Assembly (NCBI GenBank): GCA_943789465.1 | Contig: CALSUF010000003.1 | Coordinates: 1 to 64,000 of the forward strand | Reading direction: 5' to 3' | DNA: 64,000 nt | Source of the DNA: an uncultured Flavobacteriaceae bacterium | Lineage (GTDB): Bacteria; Bacteroidota; Bacteroidia; Flavobacteriales; Flavobacteriaceae | In this document: in pieces, positions 8,821 to 17,420 of the stretch | Layout: the number at the start of each line of letters is the position of its first letter | Position numbering within the stretch: the stretch's first letter is position 1 | Made by a program: the position numbers and the translations under genes | The notes under the pieces: generated by a model | Seen by the model: only the letters and a program-made list of their open reading frames with translations | The model's database searches: none | Told to the model about the DNA's origin: nothing

Positions 8821-9975
8821 TTATTTACTTATTACTTTGATTGACTGTTTTACTTTTTGAGCAATCGCTCTTGCATTTTCGATATTTGAATGAACGATGG
8901 TGACATGTCCCATTTTTCGAAAAGGTCGTGTTTGTTTTTTACCATAAATATGGGGTGTTACACCATCCATTTCCATTATTTTTTCTATGTTTTCATAGAC
9001 AACTTCTCCAGTGTTGCCTTCGGCACCTACTAAATTAACCATCACTCCACTTAGTTTATTTTTTGTACTTCCCATTGGCAAGCCTAAGATGGCTCTAATG
9101 TGTTGTTCAAATTGGGAGGTATAGCTGGCTTCTATCGTTTGATGTCCAGAATTATGAGGTCTTGGTGCGACTTCGTTTATGAGAATTTCATTGTCTTGAG
9201 TTAAAAACATCTCCACAGCTAGAAGTCCCACATGCTCAAATGCTGCAGATGTTTTTAGGGCGATGAGTTCTGCTTTGGTTGCAATATCTTTAGAAATTCT
9301 TGCGGGGCATAAAACATATTCAACTTGGTTTGCTTCTGGATGAAATTCCATTTCCACAACGGGATATACTTTCACATCTCCTATTTCATTTCTTGCAACA
9401 ATCACTGCAAGTTCATTTTTAAAAGGAACTAGATCTTCTGTAATACACTCTACATTTGGTAAGTCTTTCAAATCATCTGTGGAGCGCACAATTTTTACTC
9501 CAGTTCCATCATAACCAAACTGAGCACTTTTCCATACAAAAGGAAATTCAATACTACTGTGTTCAACAGCGCTATAAATTTCATCGGTGTAAGCAAACCT
9601 TTTAAAAGGGGCTGTTGGTAAATTATGATCGATATAAAACAATTTTTGTTTTGCTTTATTCTGAATGGTTTCTAATGTTTTTGAAGAAGGAAATACATTT
9701 ACTCCTTCTTTTTCAAGTGATTTGAGGGCATTTACATTGACATTTTCAATCTCGATGGTGAGGGTGTCTACTCTTTTTCCGAAATTATAAACAGTGTCAT
9801 AATCCATCAAATCCCCTTCAAAGAATTCATTACAGGCAAGTTTACTTGGGGCTTCTGGACTGGGATCTAAAACACAGGTGTGAATGTCAAATTTTCGAGT
9901 TGTGTAAAGTAACATTTTCCCGAGTTGACCGCCACCTAAAATACCAAGTTTGAAGTTTGATGAGAAATACTCCAT
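8821..9975 (-). CDS. purK: 5-(carboxyamino)imidazole ribonucleotide synthase
   Basis: An ATP-grasp enzyme of 384 residues that carboxylates AIR to N5-CAIR using ATP and bicarbonate, feeding the adjacent purE. The N-terminal Rossmann-like segment LGILGGGQLGKML is followed by the ATP-grasp core and a INEVAPRPHNSGHQT motif holding metal and substrate ligands. An upstream ATG at 10014 adds 13 unlike residues. The ATG at 9973-9975 (MEYFSSNFKLGILGGG) fits the family better and is chosen. It is divergent from adk. Confidence 0.96.
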   Translation of the reverse strand: MEYFSSNFKLGILGGGQLGKMLLYTTRKFDIHTCVLDPSPEAPSKLACNEFFEGDLMDYDTVYNFGKRVDTLTIEIENVNVNALKSLEKEGVNVFPSSKTLETIQNKAKQKLFYIDHNLPTAPFKRFAYTDEIYSAVEHSSIEFPFVWKSAQFGYDGTGVKIVRSTDDLKDLPNVECITEDLVPFKNELAVIVARNEIGDVKVYPVVEMEFHPEANQVEYVLCPARISKDIATKAELIALKTSAAFEHVGLLAVEMFLTQDNEILINEVAPRPHNSGHQTIEASYTSQFEQHIRAILGLPMGSTKNKLSGVMVNLVGAEGNTGEVVYENIEKIMEMDGVTPHIYGKKQTRPFRKMGHVTIVHSNIENARAIAQKVKQSIKVISK

Positions 9976-10084
9976 TTTAAGATTTTCTTGAACGATTTTA
10001 TAAATACACCACAAAAATACACTTAAAAATGAAATCGAACACTAAAATCGGCCATCAAAACGAATCAAAACCTTTACAATTGAT

Positions 10085-10092
10085 TATCTTTG
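10085..10092 (+). promoter_or_regulatory. Predicted -7 element of the adk promoter
   Basis: TATCTTTG matches the Bacteroidota -7 consensus TAnnTTTG exactly. Transcription would start near 10099, leaving a leader of about 60 bases before adk. No clear -33 TTTG lies 19-20 bases upstream, so the call rests on the -7 element and position. Confidence 0.5.
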
Positions 10093-10114
10093 CAGCTTGA
10101 TTTTAGTTGCTAAG

Positions 10115-10137
10115 ATTGACTTCATTTAGAAGTCAAT
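10115..10137 (+). promoter_or_regulatory. Stem-loop in the adk 5' leader
   Basis: ATTGACTTC and GAAGTCAAT form a perfect 9-bp stem around a 5-base ATTTA loop, 20 bases before the adk start. The following run (ATTTTAAAG) is weakly U-rich. It may be a leader RNA hairpin affecting translation or stability, a weak attenuator, or an operator. Confidence 0.45.
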
Positions 10138-10157
10138 ATTTTAAAGTTTGAATAAAA

Positions 10158-10730
10158 ATGAAAAATTTAGTATTATTTGGCCCTCCGGGCGCTGGTAAAG
10201 GAACGCAAGCTGCTTTTTTAAAAGAGACCTATGGTTTGATCCATATTTCTACTGGAGATGTGTTTCGTTTTAATATTAAAAATGAAACCGAATTAGGAAC
10301 ATTAGCAAAGTCTTTTATGGATAAAGGTGAGTTGGTTCCAGATCAAGTGACCATTGATATGCTCAGTGCAGAAGTCGCTAAAAACCTAGATTCAAAAGGG
10401 TTTATCTTTGATGGGTTTCCTAGAAATGTATTACAGGCTGAAGCTTTGGATGCACTTTTAGATTCCTATGATACTGAAATTAGTGCGATGATTGCATTAG
10501 AAGTGGACGATGAGGTTTTGGTAGAACGTCTTCTAAAACGAGGTGAAACTAGTGGCAGACCAGATGATGCAAATGACACAGTGGTTAGAAATAGAATAAA
10601 AATATATTACGCAGAAACAGCAATTTTAAAGTCGTATTATGCCGCGAAGGATAAATATTTTGGTGTGAATGGCGTAGGGTCTGTGGAAGCTATTACGGTT
10701 CGATTGAACACAGTAATTAATACGCTGTAA
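10158..10730 (+). CDS. adk: Adenylate kinase
   Basis: Catalyses ATP + AMP to 2 ADP in the cytoplasm. This is a 190-residue short form. The P-loop GPPGAGKGT spans residues 8-16, FDGFPRN carries the AMP-site motif, and the LID region is the short non-zinc type (GETSGRPDDANDT). In several Flavobacteriaceae adk follows or is fused to hpt; here no hpt is present and the gene has its own leader. obgE follows 15 bases later. Unlike many bacteria, adk is not in the spc ribosomal operon next to secY. Confidence 0.97.
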   Translation: MKNLVLFGPPGAGKGTQAAFLKETYGLIHISTGDVFRFNIKNETELGTLAKSFMDKGELVPDQVTIDMLSAEVAKNLDSKGFIFDGFPRNVLQAEALDALLDSYDTEISAMIALEVDDEVLVERLLKRGETSGRPDDANDTVVRNRIKIYYAETAILKSYYAAKDKYFGVNGVGSVEAITVRLNTVINTL

Positions 10731-10745
10731 TATAAAACTCATTAG

Positions 10746-11744
10746 ATGACTGAAGGTAATTTTGTTGATTATGTAAAAATGTTTGCTTGCTCTGGAAACG
10801 GAGGAAAAGGATCTGTACACCTTCACCGTGAAAAATTTATCACAAAAGGCGGTCCTGATGGGGGTGATGGGGGTCGTGGCGGTCATGTGATTGTACGTGG
10901 AAACGAACATCTTTGGACGTTACACCACTTGAAATTTAAACGGCACTTTAGAGCTGGTCATGGAGGATCGGGAAGTAAAAGTCGTAGTACTGGGGCTGAT
11001 GGAGAAGACGTTTATGTTGATGTGCCTTTGGGAACAGTTCTTAGAGATACAGATACAAACGAAATTCTTTTTGAAATTACTGAAAACCATGAAGAGGTTA
11101 TCCTTTGTGAAGGCGGTAAAGGCGGGTTAGGAAATTGGCATTTTAGATCTTCTACCAACCAAACCCCACGTTATGCTCAACCTGGACTTCCAATGGTAGA
11201 AAAATATGTAACCATTGAGCTTAAAATCTTAGCCGATGTGGGATTGGTAGGGTTTCCAAATGCGGGAAAATCAACGTTGTTATCTGTCATTACTTCTGCA
11301 AAGCCAAAAATTGCAGATTATGAGTTTACAACCTTAAAACCGAATTTAGGGATCGTAGAATATAGAGATTACCAATCGTTTGTGATGGCTGATATTCCTG
11401 GTATTATTGAAGGTGCAGCAGAAGGAAAAGGGCTAGGGCATTATTTTTTACGTCATATTGAACGAAACTCCATTCTTTTGTTTTTGATACCAGCAGATGC
11501 GGATGATATTAGAAAACAATACGATATTTTATTAGATGAGTTGCGTCGCTATAATCCAGAGATGCTCGATAAAGATCGTTTGATTGCTATTTCTAAAAGT
11601 GATATGCTTGACGATGAGCTAAAAGCGGAGCTGATTGAAGAGTTGGATGCTGAATTGCCTATCGATTACTTGTTTATTTCGTCGGTAGCACAATCAGGAA
11701 TTGTTCAACTCAAAGACAGTTTGTGGGCGATGTTAAACCGTTAA
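10746..11744 (+). CDS. obgE: Obg family GTPase (50S subunit assembly)
   Basis: A ribosome-associated GTPase of 332 residues needed for late 50S assembly. The glycine-rich Obg fold occupies roughly residues 1-158 ([20 protein letters not shown]). The G domain follows, with G1 GFPNAGKST at 169-177, switch II DIPG at 216-219 and G4 SKSD. The variable C-terminal OCT domain of some Obg proteins is absent, which is common in Bacteroidota. It lies 15 bases after adk, likely in the same transcript. Confidence 0.96.
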   Translation: MTEGNFVDYVKMFACSGNGGKGSVHLHREKFITKGGPDGGDGGRGGHVIVRGNEHLWTLHHLKFKRHFRAGHGGSGSKSRSTGADGEDVYVDVPLGTVLRDTDTNEILFEITENHEEVILCEGGKGGLGNWHFRSSTNQTPRYAQPGLPMVEKYVTIELKILADVGLVGFPNAGKSTLLSVITSAKPKIADYEFTTLKPNLGIVEYRDYQSFVMADIPGIIEGAAEGKGLGHYFLRHIERNSILLFLIPADADDIRKQYDILLDELRRYNPEMLDKDRLIAISKSDMLDDELKAELIEELDAELPIDYLFISSVAQSGIVQLKDSLWAMLNR

Positions 11745-11756
11745 AAACCTACAGGC

Positions 11757-12671
11757 ATGAAGAAGTTTTTACTGATTTTATTATGTCCATACTTCTTAAT
11801 AGGTCAAAACTACACCCAAGAATTTGATGCCTTATTTGAAGCTAAAAACTACACTCAAGCTGTTCAGAAGCTAGAAGTTTATTTATCTAAAACCCCTCAA
11901 AATTTAGAATTGCTAGAATTGATGGGGGATGCCTACGGGTTTCAAAGCAACTGGGAAAAAGCAGCTAAGTACTACAAACAATTTCGCGATTTAGATGCTA
12001 AGAACGCTACTTCTCATTATAAGTATGGAGGCGTTTTAGGGAAGCTTGCCAAAGAGGGGTCTAAACTTAAAGCACTTGGGTTAATTTCTAAAGTAAAAGC
12101 ATCGTTTCTTAAAGCGGCAGAATTAGATGCAACCCATAAAGAAGTGCGTTGGGCCATGGTAGAATTATACACACAACTGCCGGGGTTTTTAGGGGGTAGC
12201 TATGTCAAAGCAATGGACTATGCTAGTGAATTAGAACAGCTTTCCAAAGCGCAAGGGTATTTTGCCAAAGCATATGTTTATCAAAATTCAAATCAAGAGG
12301 AGTTAACAAAGACGTATTATAAAAAAGGGTTAGAAAGCCTAAAAGAGTTGACTTGTTTTGAGCCTAAATTATCAAACTCGAGCCATTTAAAAGCACATAA
12401 CAATTCGATACATTTTCTTGTAGCTTTCGCCTGTGTACTTGTTAATACAAAGCATTCTTTTGGACTGCGTTATATTCAATTTTATATTGATGAGTTTTCA
12501 TCTAAAGATCAGGAGCCTTTAGAGGTTGCTTATTTAGCTCAGGCGCAACTATTTAAGCTTCAAAATAAATTCTCCGAAGCTCTTAGTTCAATTGAAAAAG
12601 CGCTCTTAGTACAGCCAAATTTCGAACAAGCTTTGGAAGAAAAGGAAATAATTTTATTGCTAAAGCCTTAA
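11757..12671 (+). CDS. Secreted tetratricopeptide-repeat protein
   Basis: A 304-residue protein with a short N-terminal signal peptide (hydrophobic LLILLCPYFLIG, cleavage probably before QNYTQ). TPR-like helices follow, for example AKNYTQAVQKLEVYL, NWEKAAKYYKQF and FSEALSSIEKALLVQPNFEQAL. It probably acts as a periplasmic scaffold or peptide-binding protein. No catalytic domain is seen. It follows obgE by 12 bases. The partner is unknown. Confidence 0.75.
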   Translation: MKKFLLILLCPYFLIGQNYTQEFDALFEAKNYTQAVQKLEVYLSKTPQNLELLELMGDAYGFQSNWEKAAKYYKQFRDLDAKNATSHYKYGGVLGKLAKEGSKLKALGLISKVKASFLKAAELDATHKEVRWAMVELYTQLPGFLGGSYVKAMDYASELEQLSKAQGYFAKAYVYQNSNQEELTKTYYKKGLESLKELTCFEPKLSNSSHLKAHNNSIHFLVAFACVLVNTKHSFGLRYIQFYIDEFSSKDQEPLEVAYLAQAQLFKLQNKFSEALSSIEKALLVQPNFEQALEEKEIILLLKP

Positions 12672-12718
12672 AAAAATCTAACCTCATTCCGTATATTTAC
12701 CTCTCATAAACTCACACG

Positions 12719-14083
12719 ATGAATGTACATTTTATTGCAATTGGTGGTGCTGCGATGCACAATTTAGCGCTGGCACTTCACCATAAAGGAATGCAGGTTA
12801 CTGGAAGTGATGACACCATTTTTGAACCTTCTAAATCGCGATTAAATTCTGCTGGATTGTTGCCAGCTAATTTTGGGTGGTACTCAGAAAAAATCACTAA
12901 AAATATAGATGCAGTTGTGCTAGGAATGCACGCCAAAGAGGACAATCCTGAACTTTTAAAAGCGCAGGAATTAGGGCTTAAAATATATTCATATCCAGAG
13001 TTTTTATATGAACAATCTAAACACAAAACACGTGTAGTGATAGGGGGGAGTCATGGCAAAACAACCATTACAGCTATGATCTTACATGTTTTGAATTACC
13101 ACGATATTGAAGTGGACTATATGGTAGGCGCACAGTTAGAGGGTTTTGATGTGATGGTAAAACTGACCGATGATGCCGACTTTATGGTGCTTGAAGGCGA
13201 TGAATATTTAAGTTCTCCAATCGACCGACGACCAAAATTTCATTTATACCAGCCTAATATTGCTCTTTTGAGTGGCATTGCATGGGATCATATCAACGTG
13301 TTTCCAACCTTTGAAAATTATTTAGAGCAGTTTAGAATATTTGTAGATAGTATAACTGTTGGAGGGAGTATTTCCTATAATACAGAAGATCATAATGTGA
13401 AGTCAATTGTTGAAGATAGTGGTAACCAAATTCGAAAGTTTCCATACCAAACTCCTGAGCATACGATCGAAGCGGGAGTTACCTATTTAGATACAGAAGA
13501 AGGGCCACTTCCGCTTGAAGTTTTTGGAGCACATAATTTAAATAACCTTGCAGGGTCTAAGTGGATTTGCCAACAAATGGGAGTGGATCAAGATGATTTT
13601 TACGAAGCCATCTCTAGTTTTTCTGGGGCAAGTAAACGTTTAGAAAAAGTAGCAGAAAATGCTAATTGTGTGGTCTATAAAGATTTTGCACATTCTCCAA
13701 GCAAGGTAAAAGCGACTACGGAAGCTGTCAAGTCACAATATCCAACCCGACCGCTAGTTGCCTGTTTAGAATTACATACTTACAGTAGTTTAAATGCGGC
13801 ATTTTTAGAACAGTATAAAAAGACTTTGGATGCAGCTGATACTGCGGTCGTATTTTATTCGCCACAAGCCGTTGAAATAAAAAAATTGGAATCAGTTTCC
13901 AAGACACAAATCGAATCCGCTTTTGAGCGAGAGGATTTGATTATTTTTACGGATCCTTTACTATTTAAAAACTACATAACTACTTTAGAATTTAATCAAA
14001 AGACTATATTGCTCATGAGTTCTGGAAGTTATGGAGGTTTGGACTTTAATGCTCTTAAAAATAAGGTATGCGATCCCAGTTGA
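12719..14083 (+). CDS. mpl: UDP-N-acetylmuramate-peptide ligase, Mpl/MurC family (peptidoglycan recycling)
   Basis: A Mur-ligase of 454 residues. The N-terminal Rossmann domain opens with MNVHFIAIGGAAM, the central ATP-binding loop is GGSHGKTT, and the C-terminal domain has the DFAHSPSKVKATTEA segment. Mpl attaches recycled L-Ala-gamma-D-Glu-mDap to UDP-MurNAc; the paralogous MurC adds only L-Ala. The DFAHSP motif and isolation from the division/cell-wall cluster favour Mpl. It stands alone between a TPR protein and radC. Confidence 0.85.
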   Translation: MNVHFIAIGGAAMHNLALALHHKGMQVTGSDDTIFEPSKSRLNSAGLLPANFGWYSEKITKNIDAVVLGMHAKEDNPELLKAQELGLKIYSYPEFLYEQSKHKTRVVIGGSHGKTTITAMILHVLNYHDIEVDYMVGAQLEGFDVMVKLTDDADFMVLEGDEYLSSPIDRRPKFHLYQPNIALLSGIAWDHINVFPTFENYLEQFRIFVDSITVGGSISYNTEDHNVKSIVEDSGNQIRKFPYQTPEHTIEAGVTYLDTEEGPLPLEVFGAHNLNNLAGSKWICQQMGVDQDDFYEAISSFSGASKRLEKVAENANCVVYKDFAHSPSKVKATTEAVKSQYPTRPLVACLELHTYSSLNAAFLEQYKKTLDAADTAVVFYSPQAVEIKKLESVSKTQIESAFEREDLIIFTDPLLFKNYITTLEFNQKTILLMSSGSYGGLDFNALKNKVCDPS

Positions 14084-14115
14084 TTTTTAAATTTACACAA
14101 ATAACCTAAATATTT

Positions 14116-14814
14116 ATGACAATGTCCCCCAAATCATTCTCCATAAAAAATTGGTCTCAAGACGACCGACCTCGCGAAAAATTAAGAGATAAAGGTGCTC
14201 GTTCTTTAAGTGATGCAGAATTAGTAGCAATATTAATTGGTTCGGGTTCCGTTCAAGAAAGTGCTGTTGATTTGTCGAAACGAATTTTGGCCAGTGTGGA
14301 TCACAATTTACAAAACTTAGGGAAGTTATCAAATGCCCAATTAATGACTTTTAAGGGGATAGGAGAAGCGAAAGCCATTAAAATTTCGGCAGCTATGGAA
14401 ATCAGTTATCGCCGTCGCGAAACCAATCAAAAGAAATTAGATAAAATCAAAACTAGCAGCTCTGTATTTGAAATTATGAATCCTCTTTTAGGGCATCTTT
14501 CTCATGAAGAATTTTGGGTTTTATTTCTCAATAACTCTAGTAAAATTTTAGCAAAAACACAGATGAGTAAAGGGGGAATGACAGGTACTATTGTAGATGT
14601 ACGCATTGTTATGAAGCAAGCACTAGAATATTCTGCTACAGCAATTATTCTAGTGCATAACCATCCATCTGGGGCGCTTCAACCAAGTAAATCTGATAAA
14701 CGATTAACAGAAAAATTTAAATTAGCAGCGGAAAGTTTAGATATTAAAGTCTTAGACCATATAATTGTCACAGAAAAGAACTATTTTAGTTTTGCCGATG
14801 AAAGTTTGTTATAA
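14116..14814 (+). CDS. radC: RadC family JAB-domain protein
   Basis: A 232-residue member of the RadC/YicR family. A helix-hairpin-helix-like N-terminal part (LMTFKGIGEAKAIKISAA) precedes the JAB1/MPN domain with the full metal-binding signature HNHPSG...SKSD. It was long annotated as a DNA repair protein, but its biochemical role is unclear. An ATG at 14116 is used; ATG 14122 is also possible. The stop overlaps the start of the next gene at base 14814. Confidence 0.92.
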   Translation: MTMSPKSFSIKNWSQDDRPREKLRDKGARSLSDAELVAILIGSGSVQESAVDLSKRILASVDHNLQNLGKLSNAQLMTFKGIGEAKAIKISAAMEISYRRRETNQKKLDKIKTSSSVFEIMNPLLGHLSHEEFWVLFLNNSSKILAKTQMSKGGMTGTIVDVRIVMKQALEYSATAIILVHNHPSGALQPSKSDKRLTEKFKLAAESLDIKVLDHIIVTEKNYFSFADESLL

Positions 14815-16121
14815 TGCTGTTAGTTTATACTTCTAAGATTACTCCAAGACTCAAATTTGTTTTTAAACAAATTTGTACACGTATTCTCAATATTCCTGTT
14901 TCTTTTACAAATGTAATTGAAGAATTTATTGCGCACGACCATCTCAAAATGTCTTATGGATCACAACCTCTAGGAAGCGAGTTTTTTGTGAGAAGTAATG
15001 GTCTTTTGTCAGAGCAGGGTTTATCAGATTTAGAACTCAATGTTCAGACATGGGAGGATACCAAATGTTTTTTTAGTAGTGGTGAAAAAAGCCACATCCC
15101 TTTCGATATTTTTGCGGCAGCCTTTTATTTGTTAAGTCGATATGAAGAGTACTTACCACATGTCAAAGATGTTTATGGTCGTTTTACTAAAGAAGAAAGC
15201 TTGGCTTTTCAGTCAGGATTTTTACACCAACCGGTGATAGATATTTGGGCCTATAAATTTAAAGCAGCCTTACAAAATCAATACCCAACTCAGGAGTTTG
15301 GTGAGCGTCATTTTTCAATAAACCCTGTAATTGATGTTCCTGTCGCCTATTATTTTAAAAATAAAGGATTTTTAAGAACGTTAGGAGGGATTGGATCTGA
15401 CTTGTTTCGGTTTCGATTTAAGTTTTTATACGATCGTTTTCCTGTATTGTTTGGGTTTAAAAAAGATCCTTACGACAATTTTAAATGGATTATTAATCGC
15501 CAAAAAACAACCCAAACAAAGTTTAATGTATTTTTCTTAATTGGAAGGTTAACTACTTATGATAAAAACAATAGTATCAACAAAAAGGAGTTTGTGTCCT
15601 TGATTAAATCGGTAGCTGATTATTGTAATGTGGGTATCAAAGCGTCTTATATGGCATTGGATTCTATGGCGGTTTTAAAGTCCGAAAAACGGCAAATGGA
15701 TGCGGTGTTAAATTCCGTAACTACTTCGGCACGATCATCGTTTTCAAAAGTTAATTTGCCATCTACTTATAGAAATTATATAGATCTTGAGATTAATGAA
15801 GATTATACGATGGGGTATCCAGATTCGATTGGATTTAGAGCAGGTACTTGTACTCCGTTTTTATTTTACGACTTAGATTATGAAATCCAAACCCCATTAC
15901 TGATTCATCCCTTTCAATTGATGGACTTTGTGCTCCTCAAACATGCCTCATTTTTAGATAAAAAAGAAACCCTGCTCAAAGCTATATCAGAAGTTAAAAA
16001 GGTAAACGGTAGATTCACATTTATCTTTCATAACTATGCATTTAGTCCTACTAAGCGTTGGTCCGATTTCAAGTCCTTATTTAATATAATACTAGATAGC
16101 TCAAATGACATTTCATCATAA
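14814..16121 (+). CDS. Polysaccharide deacetylase-like protein
   Basis: A 435-residue protein resembling a flavobacterial family with a polysaccharide-deacetylase-like C-terminal half, commonly next to radC. Conserved landmarks are FFLIGRLTTYDKNN (241-254), STYRNYIDLEINEDYTMGYP (317-336) and FRAGTCTPFLFYDLD (341-355). From memory of the family, the metal-binding segment usually reads GIHPSY; here it is GIKASY (274-279), so a probable metal ligand is missing. No signal peptide is seen. It overlaps radC by one base and the next gene by 17, suggesting coupled translation. Activity is doubtful. Confidence 0.65.
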   Translation: MLLVYTSKITPRLKFVFKQICTRILNIPVSFTNVIEEFIAHDHLKMSYGSQPLGSEFFVRSNGLLSEQGLSDLELNVQTWEDTKCFFSSGEKSHIPFDIFAAAFYLLSRYEEYLPHVKDVYGRFTKEESLAFQSGFLHQPVIDIWAYKFKAALQNQYPTQEFGERHFSINPVIDVPVAYYFKNKGFLRTLGGIGSDLFRFRFKFLYDRFPVLFGFKKDPYDNFKWIINRQKTTQTKFNVFFLIGRLTTYDKNNSINKKEFVSLIKSVADYCNVGIKASYMALDSMAVLKSEKRQMDAVLNSVTTSARSSFSKVNLPSTYRNYIDLEINEDYTMGYPDSIGFRAGTCTPFLFYDLDYEIQTPLLIHPFQLMDFVLLKHASFLDKKETLLKAISEVKKVNGRFTFIFHNYAFSPTKRWSDFKSLFNIILDSSNDISS

Positions 16122-16794
16122 AAAACATATTTTTTTCGACCTAGACCACACGCTTTGGGATTTTGATAAAAACTCTGCATTGACTTTTGAGAAAATATTT
16201 AAATTAAATAATTTAGATATTGACTTGAATACTTTTTTGGAGGTTTACGTCCCCATTAATTTGCAGTATTGGAAGCTGTATCGAGAAGAGAAGATTGACA
16301 AAAAGAACTTAAAATTTGCACGCCTTAATGATGCTTTTAAAGAATTAAAAATGGATGTGTCTGCAAGAATGATTCATAAATTATCTGATGACTACATTAC
16401 GCACCTTTCTACCTTTAATCATTTGTTTCCTGGAACTATTGAGCTTTTAGAATATTTACAACCTAATTATCAACTTCATATCATTACCAATGGTTTTAAA
16501 GAGGTTCAGCATGGGAAATTGAATCAGTCAAATATTGATCATTTTTTTCAAACCGTGACCAACTCTGAAATGGTGGGTGTTAAGAAACCAAATCCTAAAA
16601 TTTTCAACCATGCACTTCAAATGGCTAAAGCAACCAAAGAAGAGAGTTTGATGATAGGAGATAATCTTGAAGCCGATATTATGGGTGCACTGGATTTTGG
16701 AATGGAAGCCATTTGTTTTAATTATCACAAAGAAACTCTAGGAGCGGATATTATTGGCGTGGATCATTTAGTAGAATTAAAAAAGTATATTTAA
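16105..16794 (+). CDS. HAD-superfamily nucleotidase, YjjG type
   Basis: A 229-residue HAD hydrolase. Motif I FFDLDHTLWDF puts the nucleophile at D12 and the acid at D14. Motif III is KKPNPKIF and motif IV is MIGDNLEADIMGA. YjjG-type enzymes dephosphorylate noncanonical pyrimidine nucleotides and dUMP/dTMP (house-cleaning). The start codon lies within the last codons of the deacetylase-like gene (17-base overlap). Substrate assignment follows the family only. Confidence 0.85.
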   Translation: MTFHHKKHIFFDLDHTLWDFDKNSALTFEKIFKLNNLDIDLNTFLEVYVPINLQYWKLYREEKIDKKNLKFARLNDAFKELKMDVSARMIHKLSDDYITHLSTFNHLFPGTIELLEYLQPNYQLHIITNGFKEVQHGKLNQSNIDHFFQTVTNSEMVGVKKPNPKIFNHALQMAKATKEESLMIGDNLEADIMGALDFGMEAICFNYHKETLGADIIGVDHLVELKKYI

Positions 16795-16847
16795 AGCATA
16801 AAATTGTAATTTTTTCGTTTAAAAGAATACTATAACCCTAGTTTTTT

Positions 16848-17420
16848 ATGAAAACACGATCCTTCTTTAAAAAACATATATCCTTACTTTTTGTTCTAGG
16901 AGCTTGTTTTTCCTGTATTAAGGATACAGATTTTGAACAATCTGATACTTTAGTTATAACTCCTATTATGGAGGTTAATTTAGTGGAGGTTCAAGAAACG
17001 GCTGATTCTTTTCTGGATGCTTCGGAAGCAGAAGTGCTAATGATCTCTGATCTAATTGTTTTAGATATCTTTTCTTCTAACTTTATCAATGACAACCTCA
17101 TAAAAACAGAATTAGTTTTTGAAGTTACAAATAGCCTTAACAAAGCTTTTCAGATTAAAATGGATTTTTATGACCCATCAAATGTACTTCAATATTCTTT
17201 TTTTATTGACATAGATAATTCTCTAACAAATACCCCACTCGTTACCAATCACACAGAAGTTTTTGAAGCTATGAGTCTGGCAGCACTGAAATCTAGTACT
17301 CAATTAGATATTTCAATTATATTGGTGTCAAGTTCTACAGGATCTGTTTTAACAGCGGATTCAATTGGTAATATAAATCTAACATCCAAAGGGATTTTTT
17401 ATTTCGAACTTAAAGAATGA
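16848..17420 (+). CDS. Hypothetical lipoprotein
   Basis: A 190-residue protein with a type II signal peptide. Basic residues and a hydrophobic core lead to the lipobox LGAC, with the lipidated Cys at position 20. The mature part is mostly beta-strand-like (alternating hydrophobic residues) and acidic. I do not recognise a family. Its stop region overlaps the start of the next gene by 4 bases, so it is probably translated with the DUF5723-type barrel protein and a secreted protein as a three-gene envelope unit. Confidence 0.7.
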   Translation: MKTRSFFKKHISLLFVLGACFSCIKDTDFEQSDTLVITPIMEVNLVEVQETADSFLDASEAEVLMISDLIVLDIFSSNFINDNLIKTELVFEVTNSLNKAFQIKMDFYDPSNVLQYSFFIDIDNSLTNTPLVTNHTEVFEAMSLAALKSSTQLDISIILVSSSTGSVLTADSIGNINLTSKGIFYFELKE

